Origin: Granulosicoccus sp045106195
GTDB lineage: Bacteria > Pseudomonadota > Gammaproteobacteria > Granulosicoccales > Granulosicoccaceae
Assembly: GCA_045106195.1 (NCBI GenBank)
Contig: JBGCEH010000003.1
Span: 1 to 64,000, forward strand
Reading direction: 5' to 3'
DNA: 64,000 nt
The notes below the pieces were generated by a model. It searched no databases and was not told where the DNA came from. It saw only the letters and a list, made by a program, of their open reading frames with translations. Made by a program: the position numbers and the translations under genes. Within the stretch, counting starts at the first letter, position 1. Every line of letters begins with the position of its first letter. Of this stretch, positions 35,874 to 44,363 are shown one piece after another.

Positions 35874-36824
35874 ATGGCAGACCAACGTCCTGCCTCGACT
35901 GTGGATACGCTCATCGAGGAATCGGTTGAAGCGAGCAATACTATCGTCAAACCGTCAGTCTGGGTAAGGTTACGAAGCAATACCAGCGTCATTCTGGGGG
36001 GCAGTTTGTTGTTGATCATTACCCTGATGGTACCGTTCGCCGCTACGCTAACGTCTCTTGATCCCACTGAAATCAATCCTCGCAATCGCAACAAGCCACC
36101 CGGTTACGAGGCAGTGTATAAAAATGATGACGGTGAAAAATATACTGTTACTGCTCATATGGGAACTGACAAGCTGGGTCGGGATGTCTACACACGTGTC
36201 ATTCATGGAGCCAGGGTGTCGCTTATAGTCGGTTTGTCGGTTGCGTTCATCAGCGTAACTATTGGCCTCTTTATTGGTCTGATGGCGGGATACTTCAGAT
36301 TAGTAGACGCAATTGTCATGCGAATCATGGATGGACTCATGGCAATACCCGCCATTCTCCTGGCCATTGCCCTAGTGTCGTTGTCCGGTGCTACGCTCAT
36401 GACTGTGATCATTGCCATTGTCATTCCCGAGATCCCCCGCGTTGTCAGGCTGGTTCGTTCCATCGTACTGTCAATACGAGAAGAGCCCTACGTGGAGGCT
36501 GCAATTTCCGTGGGTACGCCCACGCGCAAGATCCTTTATCGTCATGTGCTGCCCAATACCATTGCCCCTTTGATAGTGCAGGGCACCTTTATTTGCGGCT
36601 CCGCCATCTTGCTTGAAGCAATATTAAGTTTTCTGGGTGTTGGTGTCCCACCCGAAATTCCCACGTGGGGCAATATCATGGCTCAGGGGCGAGATCTGTT
36701 TCAGATATTTCCACACAATATTTTCTATCCAGGGGTTTTTCTAACGCTGACTGTTCTGGCTATCAATATGCTTGGTGACGGCCTGCGCGATACTATTGAT
36801 CCTCGCATGGCAAAGGAGATCTAG
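35874..36824 (+). CDS. ABC peptide transporter permease, DppC-like
   Basis: A 316-residue second permease with the DppC-type N-terminal helix (ILGGSLLLIITLMVPFAA), the periplasmic segment HMGTDKLGRDVYTRVIHGAR typical of the family, and the EAA loop EEPYVEAAISVGTPTRKILY. The C-terminal stretch SFLGVGVPPEIPTWGNIMAQ is diagnostic. ATG 35874 is chosen because AGAGAGG precedes it; an in-frame start at 35805 would overlap the previous gene. It pairs with the DppB-like subunit to form the channel. Confidence 0.93.
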   Translation: MADQRPASTVDTLIEESVEASNTIVKPSVWVRLRSNTSVILGGSLLLIITLMVPFAATLTSLDPTEINPRNRNKPPGYEAVYKNDDGEKYTVTAHMGTDKLGRDVYTRVIHGARVSLIVGLSVAFISVTIGLFIGLMAGYFRLVDAIVMRIMDGLMAIPAILLAIALVSLSGATLMTVIIAIVIPEIPRVVRLVRSIVLSIREEPYVEAAISVGTPTRKILYRHVLPNTIAPLIVQGTFICGSAILLEAILSFLGVGVPPEIPTWGNIMAQGRDLFQIFPHNIFYPGVFLTLTVLAINMLGDGLRDTIDPRMAKEI

Positions 36825-36828
36825 GGTC

Positions 36829-38451
36829 GTGCAACAAGCAAAGCCTGTGCTGTCGGTCAAGGATCTTACTATCGCGTTGCCTGACAATGCTGATCGCAAA
36901 CACGCAGTCAGCAAAGTGTCATTTGACGTCAACCCCGGTGAAGTTCTGTGCCTTGTGGGTGAATCAGGTTCAGGTAAATCGGTCATCGCGTTCAGCATCA
37001 TGGGTCTGCTGGCAAAAGCGCTGACAATTGAGTCTGGCTCAATCAGCCTTCAAGGAGAGGAGTTGACTAAAGTCACACCTGAAAGGCTTAGGGAGTTGCG
37101 CTGCACCAATATCGGAATAATTTTTCAGGAACCGATGACAGCTCTGAATCCTGTCATGTCCTGTGGTGATCAGATTGATGAGGTACTTGAAGAACACACT
37201 TCGCTATCCGGTTCACAGCGCAGGCAGAAAGTGCTGGCAATGATCGGACAAGTGCATCTTCCAGATCCGGAGCGCATGTACCGATCCTACCCGCATCAGT
37301 TGTCAGGTGGCCAGCGTCAGCGCATCATGATCGCCATGGCGCTCATCCTGGAGCCTGTTTTGCTTGTCGCCGATGAGCCAACCACTGCACTGGATGTAAC
37401 TACTCAGGCACAGATACTGACGCTGATTCGCGAGCTGCAAGGCGAACGACAAACAGGTGTTCTGTTCATTACCCACGACTTTGGTGTTGTTGCTGAACTG
37501 GCCGACCAAGTAGCAGTACTAAAGCAGGGGCAAATGGTTGAACGGAATACCAGCAATCAGGTACTTTCGCACCCCTCCCATCCGTACACGCAAATGCTAA
37601 TTGCATCTGTTCCACGTCATCAGCCACCCCAACGTAAATCCATAGATCCGAAAACAGATGTGGTGCTCAAGACACTGGGGCTATTTAAACGTTACGTCAC
37701 CCAGACGTTTTCTCTCGGAAAGCAGGAAGTGGCAGCAGCTCAGGATATTTCCATACAAATAAGACGCGGGGAGACGCTGGGGATTGTGGGTGAATCCGGT
37801 TCAGGTAAATCGACAGTTGCGCGTTGTGTTACGCGGCTTATCGATGTCAGCGACGGGCGCGTTATGCTCTCGGGTGTCGACATTGCCACAACCCCGCAAA
37901 AAAAACTGGGCGAATTCCGTCGTAAGGTGCAGATCATATTTCAGGACCCTTACCGATCACTCAACCCGAGACGGACCGTTGGGCAGTCCATCATGGAAGG
38001 TCCTATGAACTATGGCGTAAGTCGAACAGATGCACAGGCGCAAGCCCGTGATCTGATGAATCTTGTCAGACTTGATCCTGAAGGTCTGGTCAGATACCCT
38101 CACGAATTCTCCGGTGGTCAACGTCAGCGAGTGTGTATCGCCCGGGCTCTGGCAATGAAGCCAGAGCTGCTAGTCGCCGATGAAGCAGTCTCTGCACTGG
38201 ATGTGTCGGTACAGCGTCAAGTGCTGGCGCTGCTTGAAGAGATACGTGACGAGATGCAATTGGCAATGCTGTTTATCACGCATGATTTGCGGGTAGCGGC
38301 GCAAGTATGTGATAGCGTTGCGGTGATGTCCAAGGGCCGTATCGTAGAGCACGGCACTGCCCTTAGTCTGTTTGCCAATCCTCAACACGAATACACCAAA
38401 GCGTTGTTTGCGGCAGCACCCGGCCGGGATTTCGCGTTCGCCGGACATTAA
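36829..38451 (+). CDS. Fused DppD-DppF-type ABC transporter ATPase
   Basis: A 540-residue protein containing two complete ATPase domains in one chain. Walker A GESGSGKS occurs at residues 44-51 and again at 321-328; the signature motif LSGGQRQR-type appears as QLSGGQRQRIMIAMAL and FSGGQRQRVCIARAL; Walker B segments are LLVADEPTTALD and LLVADEAVSALD. The second has DEAVSALD, the usual DppF/OppF variant. The chain energises the importer from the cytoplasm. GTG 36829 is preferred, with AAGGAG about ten bases upstream and only four bases after the permease stop. The TAA stop belongs to the terminus of repeat copy B. Confidence 0.93.
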   Translation: MQQAKPVLSVKDLTIALPDNADRKHAVSKVSFDVNPGEVLCLVGESGSGKSVIAFSIMGLLAKALTIESGSISLQGEELTKVTPERLRELRCTNIGIIFQEPMTALNPVMSCGDQIDEVLEEHTSLSGSQRRQKVLAMIGQVHLPDPERMYRSYPHQLSGGQRQRIMIAMALILEPVLLVADEPTTALDVTTQAQILTLIRELQGERQTGVLFITHDFGVVAELADQVAVLKQGQMVERNTSNQVLSHPSHPYTQMLIASVPRHQPPQRKSIDPKTDVVLKTLGLFKRYVTQTFSLGKQEVAAAQDISIQIRRGETLGIVGESGSGKSTVARCVTRLIDVSDGRVMLSGVDIATTPQKKLGEFRRKVQIIFQDPYRSLNPRRTVGQSIMEGPMNYGVSRTDAQAQARDLMNLVRLDPEGLVRYPHEFSGGQRQRVCIARALAMKPELLVADEAVSALDVSVQRQVLALLEEIRDEMQLAMLFITHDLRVAAQVCDSVAVMSKGRIVEHGTALSLFANPQHEYTKALFAAAPGRDFAFAGH

Positions 38452-38627
38452 CCTCTGGATTGTTCATGACGCTATCAACTTCTTCAGCGTCCCCTTTCCC
38501 CTCGGTAAATCCTGCTCAGGTTGCGCGCCCCGGTCTACATACAGATCGTATCCTGCTGATTCCCGGAATTTGCTACGGGAAAAGGGTTCGGTGAAAGCAT
38601 TAGGCGTTTCAAGAATAGTCCGGATTA
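38449..38627. repeat. Dispersed MITE-like element, copy B
   Basis: About 179 bases, diverged from copies A and D but with the same order of marks: left end TAACCTCTGGATTGTTCATGA, then CTTCTTCAGCG, ATCCTGCTCAGGTTGCGCG, CATACAGATCGTATCC, GGGAAAAGGGTTCGGTGAAAGC and the inverse right end GCGTTTCAAGAATAGTCCGG. The central CTTCCGGAAG of other copies is degraded. The left-end TAA is the stop of the ABC ATPase gene. The element lies between two convergent genes. Confidence 0.6.
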
Positions 38628-38640
38628 AGTCTGTTCTAAT

Positions 38641-39771
38641 CTAATTCAGCGTAGCCAGCATACCTGCCATCAGCTTTCCACGTTCCGCCAGACTGTCTAT
38701 CTCGACGTGTTCGTTAAGTGTATGTAAACCAGCACCTCTTACGCCCAACGAATCCAGTGAGGGAATACCCATCGCACCTGTAAAGTTGGCATCCGAACCG
38801 CCGCCTTGCATCATGGCAGGTAAGTCAAATCCAAGATCGGCAGCCAGTGATTTGGCCTGCGCATACAATTGCTTACTGCCATCATCAGGCTCCCACACGG
38901 GTCGCGTGACACCACGCTTGACCACGAACTGAACTTCACCGTCTGAATCGTTAAGAGAGAGCATTCTAGCTACGCCTTCATCCAGATCTGATTGATGCTT
39001 TGCCATCGACAGTGCTTGCGCGCTGCACTCCGATGAAACACAGTTGACCCATTGTCCACCATTGATCACGCTGACGGAAAAGGTGCAATCGTCAGTGCTC
39101 ATATCCTCTATGTCGATGAGACGTCTTGCCATTTCACGCACTGCTGAATGTCCGCGACGAGGGTCCAAACCCGCATGTACAGGTACTCCCAGCGTTTGCA
39201 AATCAAATCGTGCAATCGCATAGCGACCCCACACGCAACCGCCATCGGGTGTCGCAGGTTCCGGAACCAATACATACTTGTTTTGCGACGCCGTGACTTC
39301 AATGAGCTCACGCGTTGCTGGTGTTCCAATTTCTTCATCGGGTGTAAATAGTACCGTAACTGGTAGTGGCGTTTCGACCCCGGCACGCTGGAGCTGCCGG
39401 ATAGCTTCCAGCGCCATGTAGTTACCTCCCTTCATGTCCTGGATGCCGGGGCCCCAGCATTGATTGCCCTGAATTCTGTAGGGCAGCTTCTGAAGTGTTC
39501 CTATCGGGTGCACAGTATCCAGATGGCCTGAGATTAGAATTCCAGGTTTATCAGAGTGTGCATGAGGGAGGCGCGCTCTGATTGAATCGCCCAATCCCAT
39601 TCGGCCTGGAATTCTTTCTATGGTAGCGCCCATAGCTGCCAGGTCGAAGGCCACTATGTCCACCATCCGGTTAACCGCAAGAGTGTCGTAGGTCGGGCTT
39701 TCGCAGAGAATCCATGGGCGAAGACCTTCAGCCATTGCCATTGCGTCAAATGGGAGTGCATTGAAATTCAT
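38641..39771 (-). CDS. M20 family metallopeptidase, carboxypeptidase G2-like
   Basis: A 376-residue zinc-dependent exopeptidase, probably cytoplasmic since no signal is seen. Metal and catalytic motifs are present: ISGHLDTVHP (first His ligand and catalytic Asp), GIQDMKGGNYMA (bridging Asp), LFTPDEEIGTPATRELIE (catalytic Glu plus Glu ligand) and the dimerisation domain with GVPVHAGLDPRRGHSAVREM. The C-terminal ligand His is in GAGLHTLNEHVEI. The family removes C-terminal Glu or other residues from peptides and folates. It is three bases downstream of the second M20 gene, in one operon, and convergent with the peptide transporter. Confidence 0.9.
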   Translation of the reverse strand: MNFNALPFDAMAMAEGLRPWILCESPTYDTLAVNRMVDIVAFDLAAMGATIERIPGRMGLGDSIRARLPHAHSDKPGILISGHLDTVHPIGTLQKLPYRIQGNQCWGPGIQDMKGGNYMALEAIRQLQRAGVETPLPVTVLFTPDEEIGTPATRELIEVTASQNKYVLVPEPATPDGGCVWGRYAIARFDLQTLGVPVHAGLDPRRGHSAVREMARRLIDIEDMSTDDCTFSVSVINGGQWVNCVSSECSAQALSMAKHQSDLDEGVARMLSLNDSDGEVQFVVKRGVTRPVWEPDDGSKQLYAQAKSLAADLGFDLPAMMQGGGSDANFTGAMGIPSLDSLGVRGAGLHTLNEHVEIDSLAERGKLMAGMLATLN

Positions 39772-39773
39772 GT

Positions 39774-40943
39774 CTAGCCTGCAGCCAGCGCCGGTGTTCG
39801 GGCCTCGATTAGCCGAGCGTAGATTGACGCTCCCACTGGCAGTATGCCTTCGTCAAGAATAAAACCGTCGTTGTGCAGCGGTAACGTGCCCTCATGTCCC
39901 ACGGTGCAATACGCACCGGGAATCACACGCAACATATCAGCAAAGTCTTCTGACCCCGTCATGACGTCACGTGTGACTTCTGTATTCTGCTCGCCAACCA
40001 CTTGCGCTGCGACGTCCAGCATCACGTGCGACAGTTCTTCATCATTCACTAGAACATCAAATATGTTACGCCGAGTCATGGATATCTCAATGCCGTAGCC
40101 TGCTGCTACACCGTCACACAAGGCTTGCATTCGTTGCCGCACGAGGTCGGCAAGTTCATCATCCAGGTAGCGCACAGTACCGGAAATGGTGCATTCTGAT
40201 GGGATCACATTGTAGGCGGAGCCTGCATGTATCTGGGTTACTGACAGTACTAACGGTTTGGTGGGGGGGACGTTACGGCTGACGATGGACTGAAGTTGCT
40301 GAACCAGTGACGTACCGATAACGATAGGATCGATGGACTGATGCGGCATCGCGGCGTGTGATCCGGATGCATTGATGGTGATATCAAAAAAATCAGCGCC
40401 TGCCATGGCTTGTCCGGGCTTTACACCTACCTTGTTAGGGCGACCGTCCGGATTATTGTGCATGCCATATATTTCTTCGCATGGAAAACGCGTGAACAAC
40501 TCATCGGCCAGCATTGCTCTGGCACCGCCCAGTCCCTCTTCAGCTGGCTGAAATATAAAAACAGCGGTGCCATCAAACTCTTTTGTCTCAGCCAGGTACT
40601 TTGCTGCGCCAAGTAGCATCGTTGTGTGTGCGTCATGTCCGCAGGCGTGCATCACGCCTGGCGTTTTCGAGGCAAAGGGGAGATTGGTCTGCTCGTGAAT
40701 GGGCAGTGCGTCCATGTCTGCCCTAAGGCCGATCATGCGGCCATTATTACGACCTTGCAGCACACCAACGATACCCGTTTTGCCGATACCGCTATGCACA
40801 TCAATACCCCATTCATTCAGGTACTTCGCAACGATGCCCGAAGTGCGTCTCTCTTCCATGCCCAGTTCGGGATGTTCATGAAAATCACGCCGTATGGCTA
40901 TTAGCTCGTCGGCGTATTCCGCAATTTTGTCAATTACCGCCAT
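39774..40943 (-). CDS. M20 family amidohydrolase, hippurate-hydrolase-like
   Basis: A 389-residue amidohydrolase of the HipO/AbgB/IAA-amino-acid hydrolase group. Motifs: IRRDFHEHPELGMEERRTS, GLRADMDALPIHE, MHACGHDAHTTMLLGAAKYL (metal ligands Cys, His), FIFQPAEEGLGGARAM (Glu pair) and HNDGFILDEGILPVG at the end. It would release amino acids from N-acyl or N-aroyl conjugates. ATG 40943 follows a GAGAGGAC Shine-Dalgarno; a GTG lies three bases before it. With the next M20 gene and the facing transporter it makes a plausible uptake-and-hydrolysis set. Confidence 0.92.
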   Translation of the reverse strand: MAVIDKIAEYADELIAIRRDFHEHPELGMEERRTSGIVAKYLNEWGIDVHSGIGKTGIVGVLQGRNNGRMIGLRADMDALPIHEQTNLPFASKTPGVMHACGHDAHTTMLLGAAKYLAETKEFDGTAVFIFQPAEEGLGGARAMLADELFTRFPCEEIYGMHNNPDGRPNKVGVKPGQAMAGADFFDITINASGSHAAMPHQSIDPIVIGTSLVQQLQSIVSRNVPPTKPLVLSVTQIHAGSAYNVIPSECTISGTVRYLDDELADLVRQRMQALCDGVAAGYGIEISMTRRNIFDVLVNDEELSHVMLDVAAQVVGEQNTEVTRDVMTGSEDFADMLRVIPGAYCTVGHEGTLPLHNDGFILDEGILPVGASIYARLIEARTPALAAG

Positions 40944-41616
40944 CACCGTGTCCTCTCATGTTTACTGAATAGGACAGTTATACCCGTCTTTAGAGTTGCC
41001 TGAAAGTGGTCAGGTTTTAAATTCTGCTGGTCAGGACAGCGGTGCTTATCCAGAGAGCCAGTGTTACTAGTATTGGCGATGATATTTGAGGCGAAAGGCG
41101 ATAGAGCATTTTGACACCCCTCAAGATTCGTGAGATTGTCATCGTCTTTCACGATGTGGGGTTGGAAGTACGCAGTATAGTGACGCCTGCTGGCGAAAGT
41201 TGTCATTGGCTGCCAGGCGTCGGTGTTGCGTTGTCTCGCAACAATGCGTGAAAAACTATTCGATAGTATAGTTCTAGGTAGGTTGTTGTACGGAGTATAA
41301 TCAATCTTGTGGGGATTTCATTTACCGGTGCTTTTGAAGATTGGCCCGTACTTTGTCTGTGAGGTTCTCACTAGCCTGCTCAACATTACTGCGTCAACTA
41401 TTCGACTCCAGAACAATTATCAATTTACTTCAACTAAACGGTAGTTGCGTATCAGGGTACGCTACGCTAGCGTCTCGTTTGCACGAATCAACCGTGTTGT
41501 TAAATGGAATGCTGATGACTGAGGTATGCGTTTATAAACCCTCAAGCGGGTCAAGGGCAGTTGCGGGCGAACGATCAGGCGATTGGGCATCTCAAAACAA
41601 GGATCACACCGATAGA
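40944..41616. other. Long leader region before autotransporter-like gene
   Basis: About 670 bases with no recognised gene. GTTGCG/CGCAAC (41225-41230, 41237-41242) forms a compact hairpin and a TATAAT hexamer stands at 41296-41301, without a clear -35 partner. In-frame codons upstream of the autotransporter start run back to 41341 but precede the signal peptide with unrelated sequence, so they look like untranslated leader. Confidence 0.35.
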
Positions 41617-42963
41617 ATGTCTCCATTGGCAATACTCAAAGCAATTGCATGGTTCTTTTTGCTGGCGGCTCCTGGTATTTCAATGGCTCAGCAAGTTCTG
41701 GTTATCGATATCAATGTTGTTGGATTGAACGTCAATCAAGAAACAGCCCGAGCTCAACTTGATGAGGCGTGCAATTCGCTAAACGGCAACACGAGTCCAC
41801 AGGCCGCATCATTGCAAGAGGTCTGTGATTTGATTGATACCTTCGACGAAGATAATCCCGAGGATGTGAGGCGTCTTCAGGAGATTGCGGACATCGTCGC
41901 ACCTGAGGAGGCATTTGCGGTAAACGATTCACTGGTAACCTTTTCTGACTACCAGACCACTAATGTACACGCTAGACTCAACGTATTGAGAAATGCGGTG
42001 CTTGAGCAGGCTGGCAGCGAGGATGATGAGCAGACAAGTTCTATTCTGAATGACTTCGGTCCCGCGAGCATCTTGCAATCTGGTGGTGGTGCGTCGAGCG
42101 ACCTGGTGTCAAGACTGGGCGCGTTTATAAACGGGCACGTATCCAGCGGCACGTTTGATGGTGCTGAACTGCAACAGGATTCAGACATTTCATCCAGTAG
42201 TCTCACTTTTGGGGCAGATTATCGATTTGGAGACAACGTCGTTGCGGGATTGGGGTTAGGCTTTCTTCAGGATGAATCGACATTCAGTAATGTCATTGGT
42301 GGCGCTGAGTCTGACGGTTTCAATCTGACTGCTTACGCAACCTGGTATGAGGCTGACAAAGGTTATCTTGATTTTGTACTGGATTTTGGAAGCGCTGACT
42401 ATGATCAGGAACGTGCCATATCACTTACTGGAGATTCGTCGCTCATAGCGGCCTCCTCACCTAGCTCGTCAGCAACCTCCATTACGGTTAGCGGTGGTCG
42501 AAATTTCAAGCCATTTGGTGTGGATCTTGGTGGTTATTTTCGTCTGTCGCTGACGCGTGCCACCGTTGACGCCTATTCTGAAACTCTGAAATTGCAACGG
42601 CCAGGCTTCGCTGCTTTGTATTCGATTGGTGAACAAAGCGTAGCATCCACGAAGATGGTGTTAGGATTCGAACTGTCGAAGGCGATCAGCACATCTTACG
42701 CAATCGTTGTCCCGCTGCTGCGCCTCGAATATGTGACGGAAAACGAAAGCGACAAAGAAAATATCGAGGCGACGCTCATTACGACCGGAACTGTTGCTCA
42801 ATTTCAGGGCGAAGATCGGGTCACTGGGTATTCGAATCTTGGAATTGGGGCAAGCGCCGTATTTCAACAAGGCAGAAGTATCTATGCTTACTACGAAACA
42901 CATCTTCAACACGATCTGATATCGCAAAACTGGCTGAAAGCTGGTATCAGGCTGGAGTTTTAG
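41617..42963 (+). CDS. Autotransporter-type outer-membrane beta-barrel protein
   Basis: A 448-residue exported protein. Signal peptide: ILKAIAWFFLLAAPGISMAQ (residues 5-24). A short helical region (about 30-150) with four cysteines, CNSLNG and VCDLIDTF among them, takes the place of a long passenger. From about 180 the protein is an alternating-strand barrel ending in the aromatic terminus GIRLEF required for BAM-dependent insertion. Segments such as SLTFGADYRFGDNVVAGLGL and LTAYATWYEADKGYLDFVLD match the autotransporter beta-domain. ATG 41617 is chosen because it directly starts the signal. It begins a co-directional run with the kinase and caspase genes, 61 bases before the former. Its task may be surface sensing or anchoring; this is inferred. 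Confidence 0.8.
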   Translation: MSPLAILKAIAWFFLLAAPGISMAQQVLVIDINVVGLNVNQETARAQLDEACNSLNGNTSPQAASLQEVCDLIDTFDEDNPEDVRRLQEIADIVAPEEAFAVNDSLVTFSDYQTTNVHARLNVLRNAVLEQAGSEDDEQTSSILNDFGPASILQSGGGASSDLVSRLGAFINGHVSSGTFDGAELQQDSDISSSSLTFGADYRFGDNVVAGLGLGFLQDESTFSNVIGGAESDGFNLTAYATWYEADKGYLDFVLDFGSADYDQERAISLTGDSSLIAASSPSSSATSITVSGGRNFKPFGVDLGGYFRLSLTRATVDAYSETLKLQRPGFAALYSIGEQSVASTKMVLGFELSKAISTSYAIVVPLLRLEYVTENESDKENIEATLITTGTVAQFQGEDRVTGYSNLGIGASAVFQQGRSIYAYYETHLQHDLISQNWLKAGIRLEF

Positions 42964-43024
42964 GCATGCTGGAATTCTTTCCTATTCCAAATTTTTCAAT
43001 TGTGGGCTTATTCAGGTTTTAACG

Positions 43025-44233
43025 ATGAGTCATAGTGACGAGGTGACTGAGCTGATTCAACGCGAGGAGGTCAATCCGGATGATGGTGTAGCGCTACCTC
43101 ACATACCGGGTTATGTGCTGCATTCCGTGCTGGGTGCAGGTGGATTCGCTACGGTATACCTTGCCACCCAATCGAGCTTGAACCGGCGGGTAGCAATTAA
43201 GATCATGAACCCGAGCTATGCCTCCGATAAGGATCTTTGCGAACGATTTGTCAGGGAAGGGCACGATCTCGCAGTCGTCAGTGAGCATGTCAATATCGTT
43301 ACTATTTATAACGTGGGAACATACGAAAACCTCTACTACATCGTGATGCAGTATCTCCCAGGTCCCACGTTAAAGGACTTGATCAAATCTGATAGACCTT
43401 ATCAACATCCTTTGCACATCATCAGCCGGGTAGCTGAAGCGCTGTCGTTCGCTCATGCCAAAGGATACGTACACCGAGATATTAAACCAGCCAATATCCT
43501 GTTCAATGCACAAGGGGAGGCTGTTTTGTCTGATTTCGGTATCGCCAAGACATATGACCGGGATGAGCAGTTGACTCAGATTGGGCAACTGGTGGGTACA
43601 GAATATTATATGAGCCCGGAGCAAGCCATGATGTCGGAAGACCTTGATGGCCGTTCAGATATCTATAGTCTAGGCGTCTTGTTTTATGAGACGCTGACAA
43701 GGTCATTGCCTTACAGAAACACCGGTTCTGTCTCTGTTATGGCGCAGCATGTTCAAGCGCCGGTTCCAACTTTGCCAGAGAAAGAGTCCTTACACCAGCC
43801 GTTGATTGATCGTATGATGGCGAAAAATCGGGATGACCGATATGCGTCAGCAAACGAGCTGCTAGCGGATATCCAGCAGCGGTATTTCACTCACTCTCCG
43901 GAAAAACTGCCCAATCGCAAGACAAGGTCGAAATCTGATCAGCCTTTGTGGCTTACCGTAAGCCTTGTTGGTCTTTGTGTGTGTGTTCTTGCGCTTGGTG
44001 TCAGTTTCTTTTTGCCGTTATCCGGTAATACTCCCATAACGTCTACCACTATTAGTCCGCAAGATCAGATTACAATTACAGAATCGTTGGAACTTGCTGA
44101 AATCAATGAGCTGATGGGACGCATTAGCTCGCCTCCCGGGTCAAGTGCCATCGATTTGTATGAGCTTGTTCTGGATATTGACCCAAACAACAAGCAAGCA
44201 CTGGATGCTTTGCAAAGGTTGCGAAATCGCTGA
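43025..44233 (+). CDS. Membrane-anchored Ser/Thr protein kinase (PknB-type)
   Basis: A 402-residue Hanks-type kinase. Gly loop GAGGFATVYLA (about 37-47), ATP lysine K59 in VAIKIM, catalytic loop VHRDIKPANIL with D152, DFG at 170-172 and activation segment GTEYYMSPEQ are intact, so it should be active. After the kinase domain a basic linker leads to one membrane helix (PLWLTVSLVGLCVCVLALGV, about 300-325). A short extracytoplasmic tail of about 75 residues ends the protein with a TPR-like helix pair. No PASTA repeats are present. It sits between the autotransporter-like gene and the caspase gene, which may encode its input or its target. Confidence 0.92.
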   Translation: MSHSDEVTELIQREEVNPDDGVALPHIPGYVLHSVLGAGGFATVYLATQSSLNRRVAIKIMNPSYASDKDLCERFVREGHDLAVVSEHVNIVTIYNVGTYENLYYIVMQYLPGPTLKDLIKSDRPYQHPLHIISRVAEALSFAHAKGYVHRDIKPANILFNAQGEAVLSDFGIAKTYDRDEQLTQIGQLVGTEYYMSPEQAMMSEDLDGRSDIYSLGVLFYETLTRSLPYRNTGSVSVMAQHVQAPVPTLPEKESLHQPLIDRMMAKNRDDRYASANELLADIQQRYFTHSPEKLPNRKTRSKSDQPLWLTVSLVGLCVCVLALGVSFFLPLSGNTPITSTTISPQDQITITESLELAEINELMGRISSPPGSSAIDLYELVLDIDPNNKQALDALQRLRNR

Positions 44234-44363
44234 CACGAAAGTAAGGGGTAGCAGTTGGTTGTAGCTCTCTAATGCGCTATCAGTAAGCACGGCTCAGGCA
44301 AGCTTATTCAATTGATACCGTTGCTCGGGCGCAGTATATCCATGTGAAAAAGGATACAAAATT

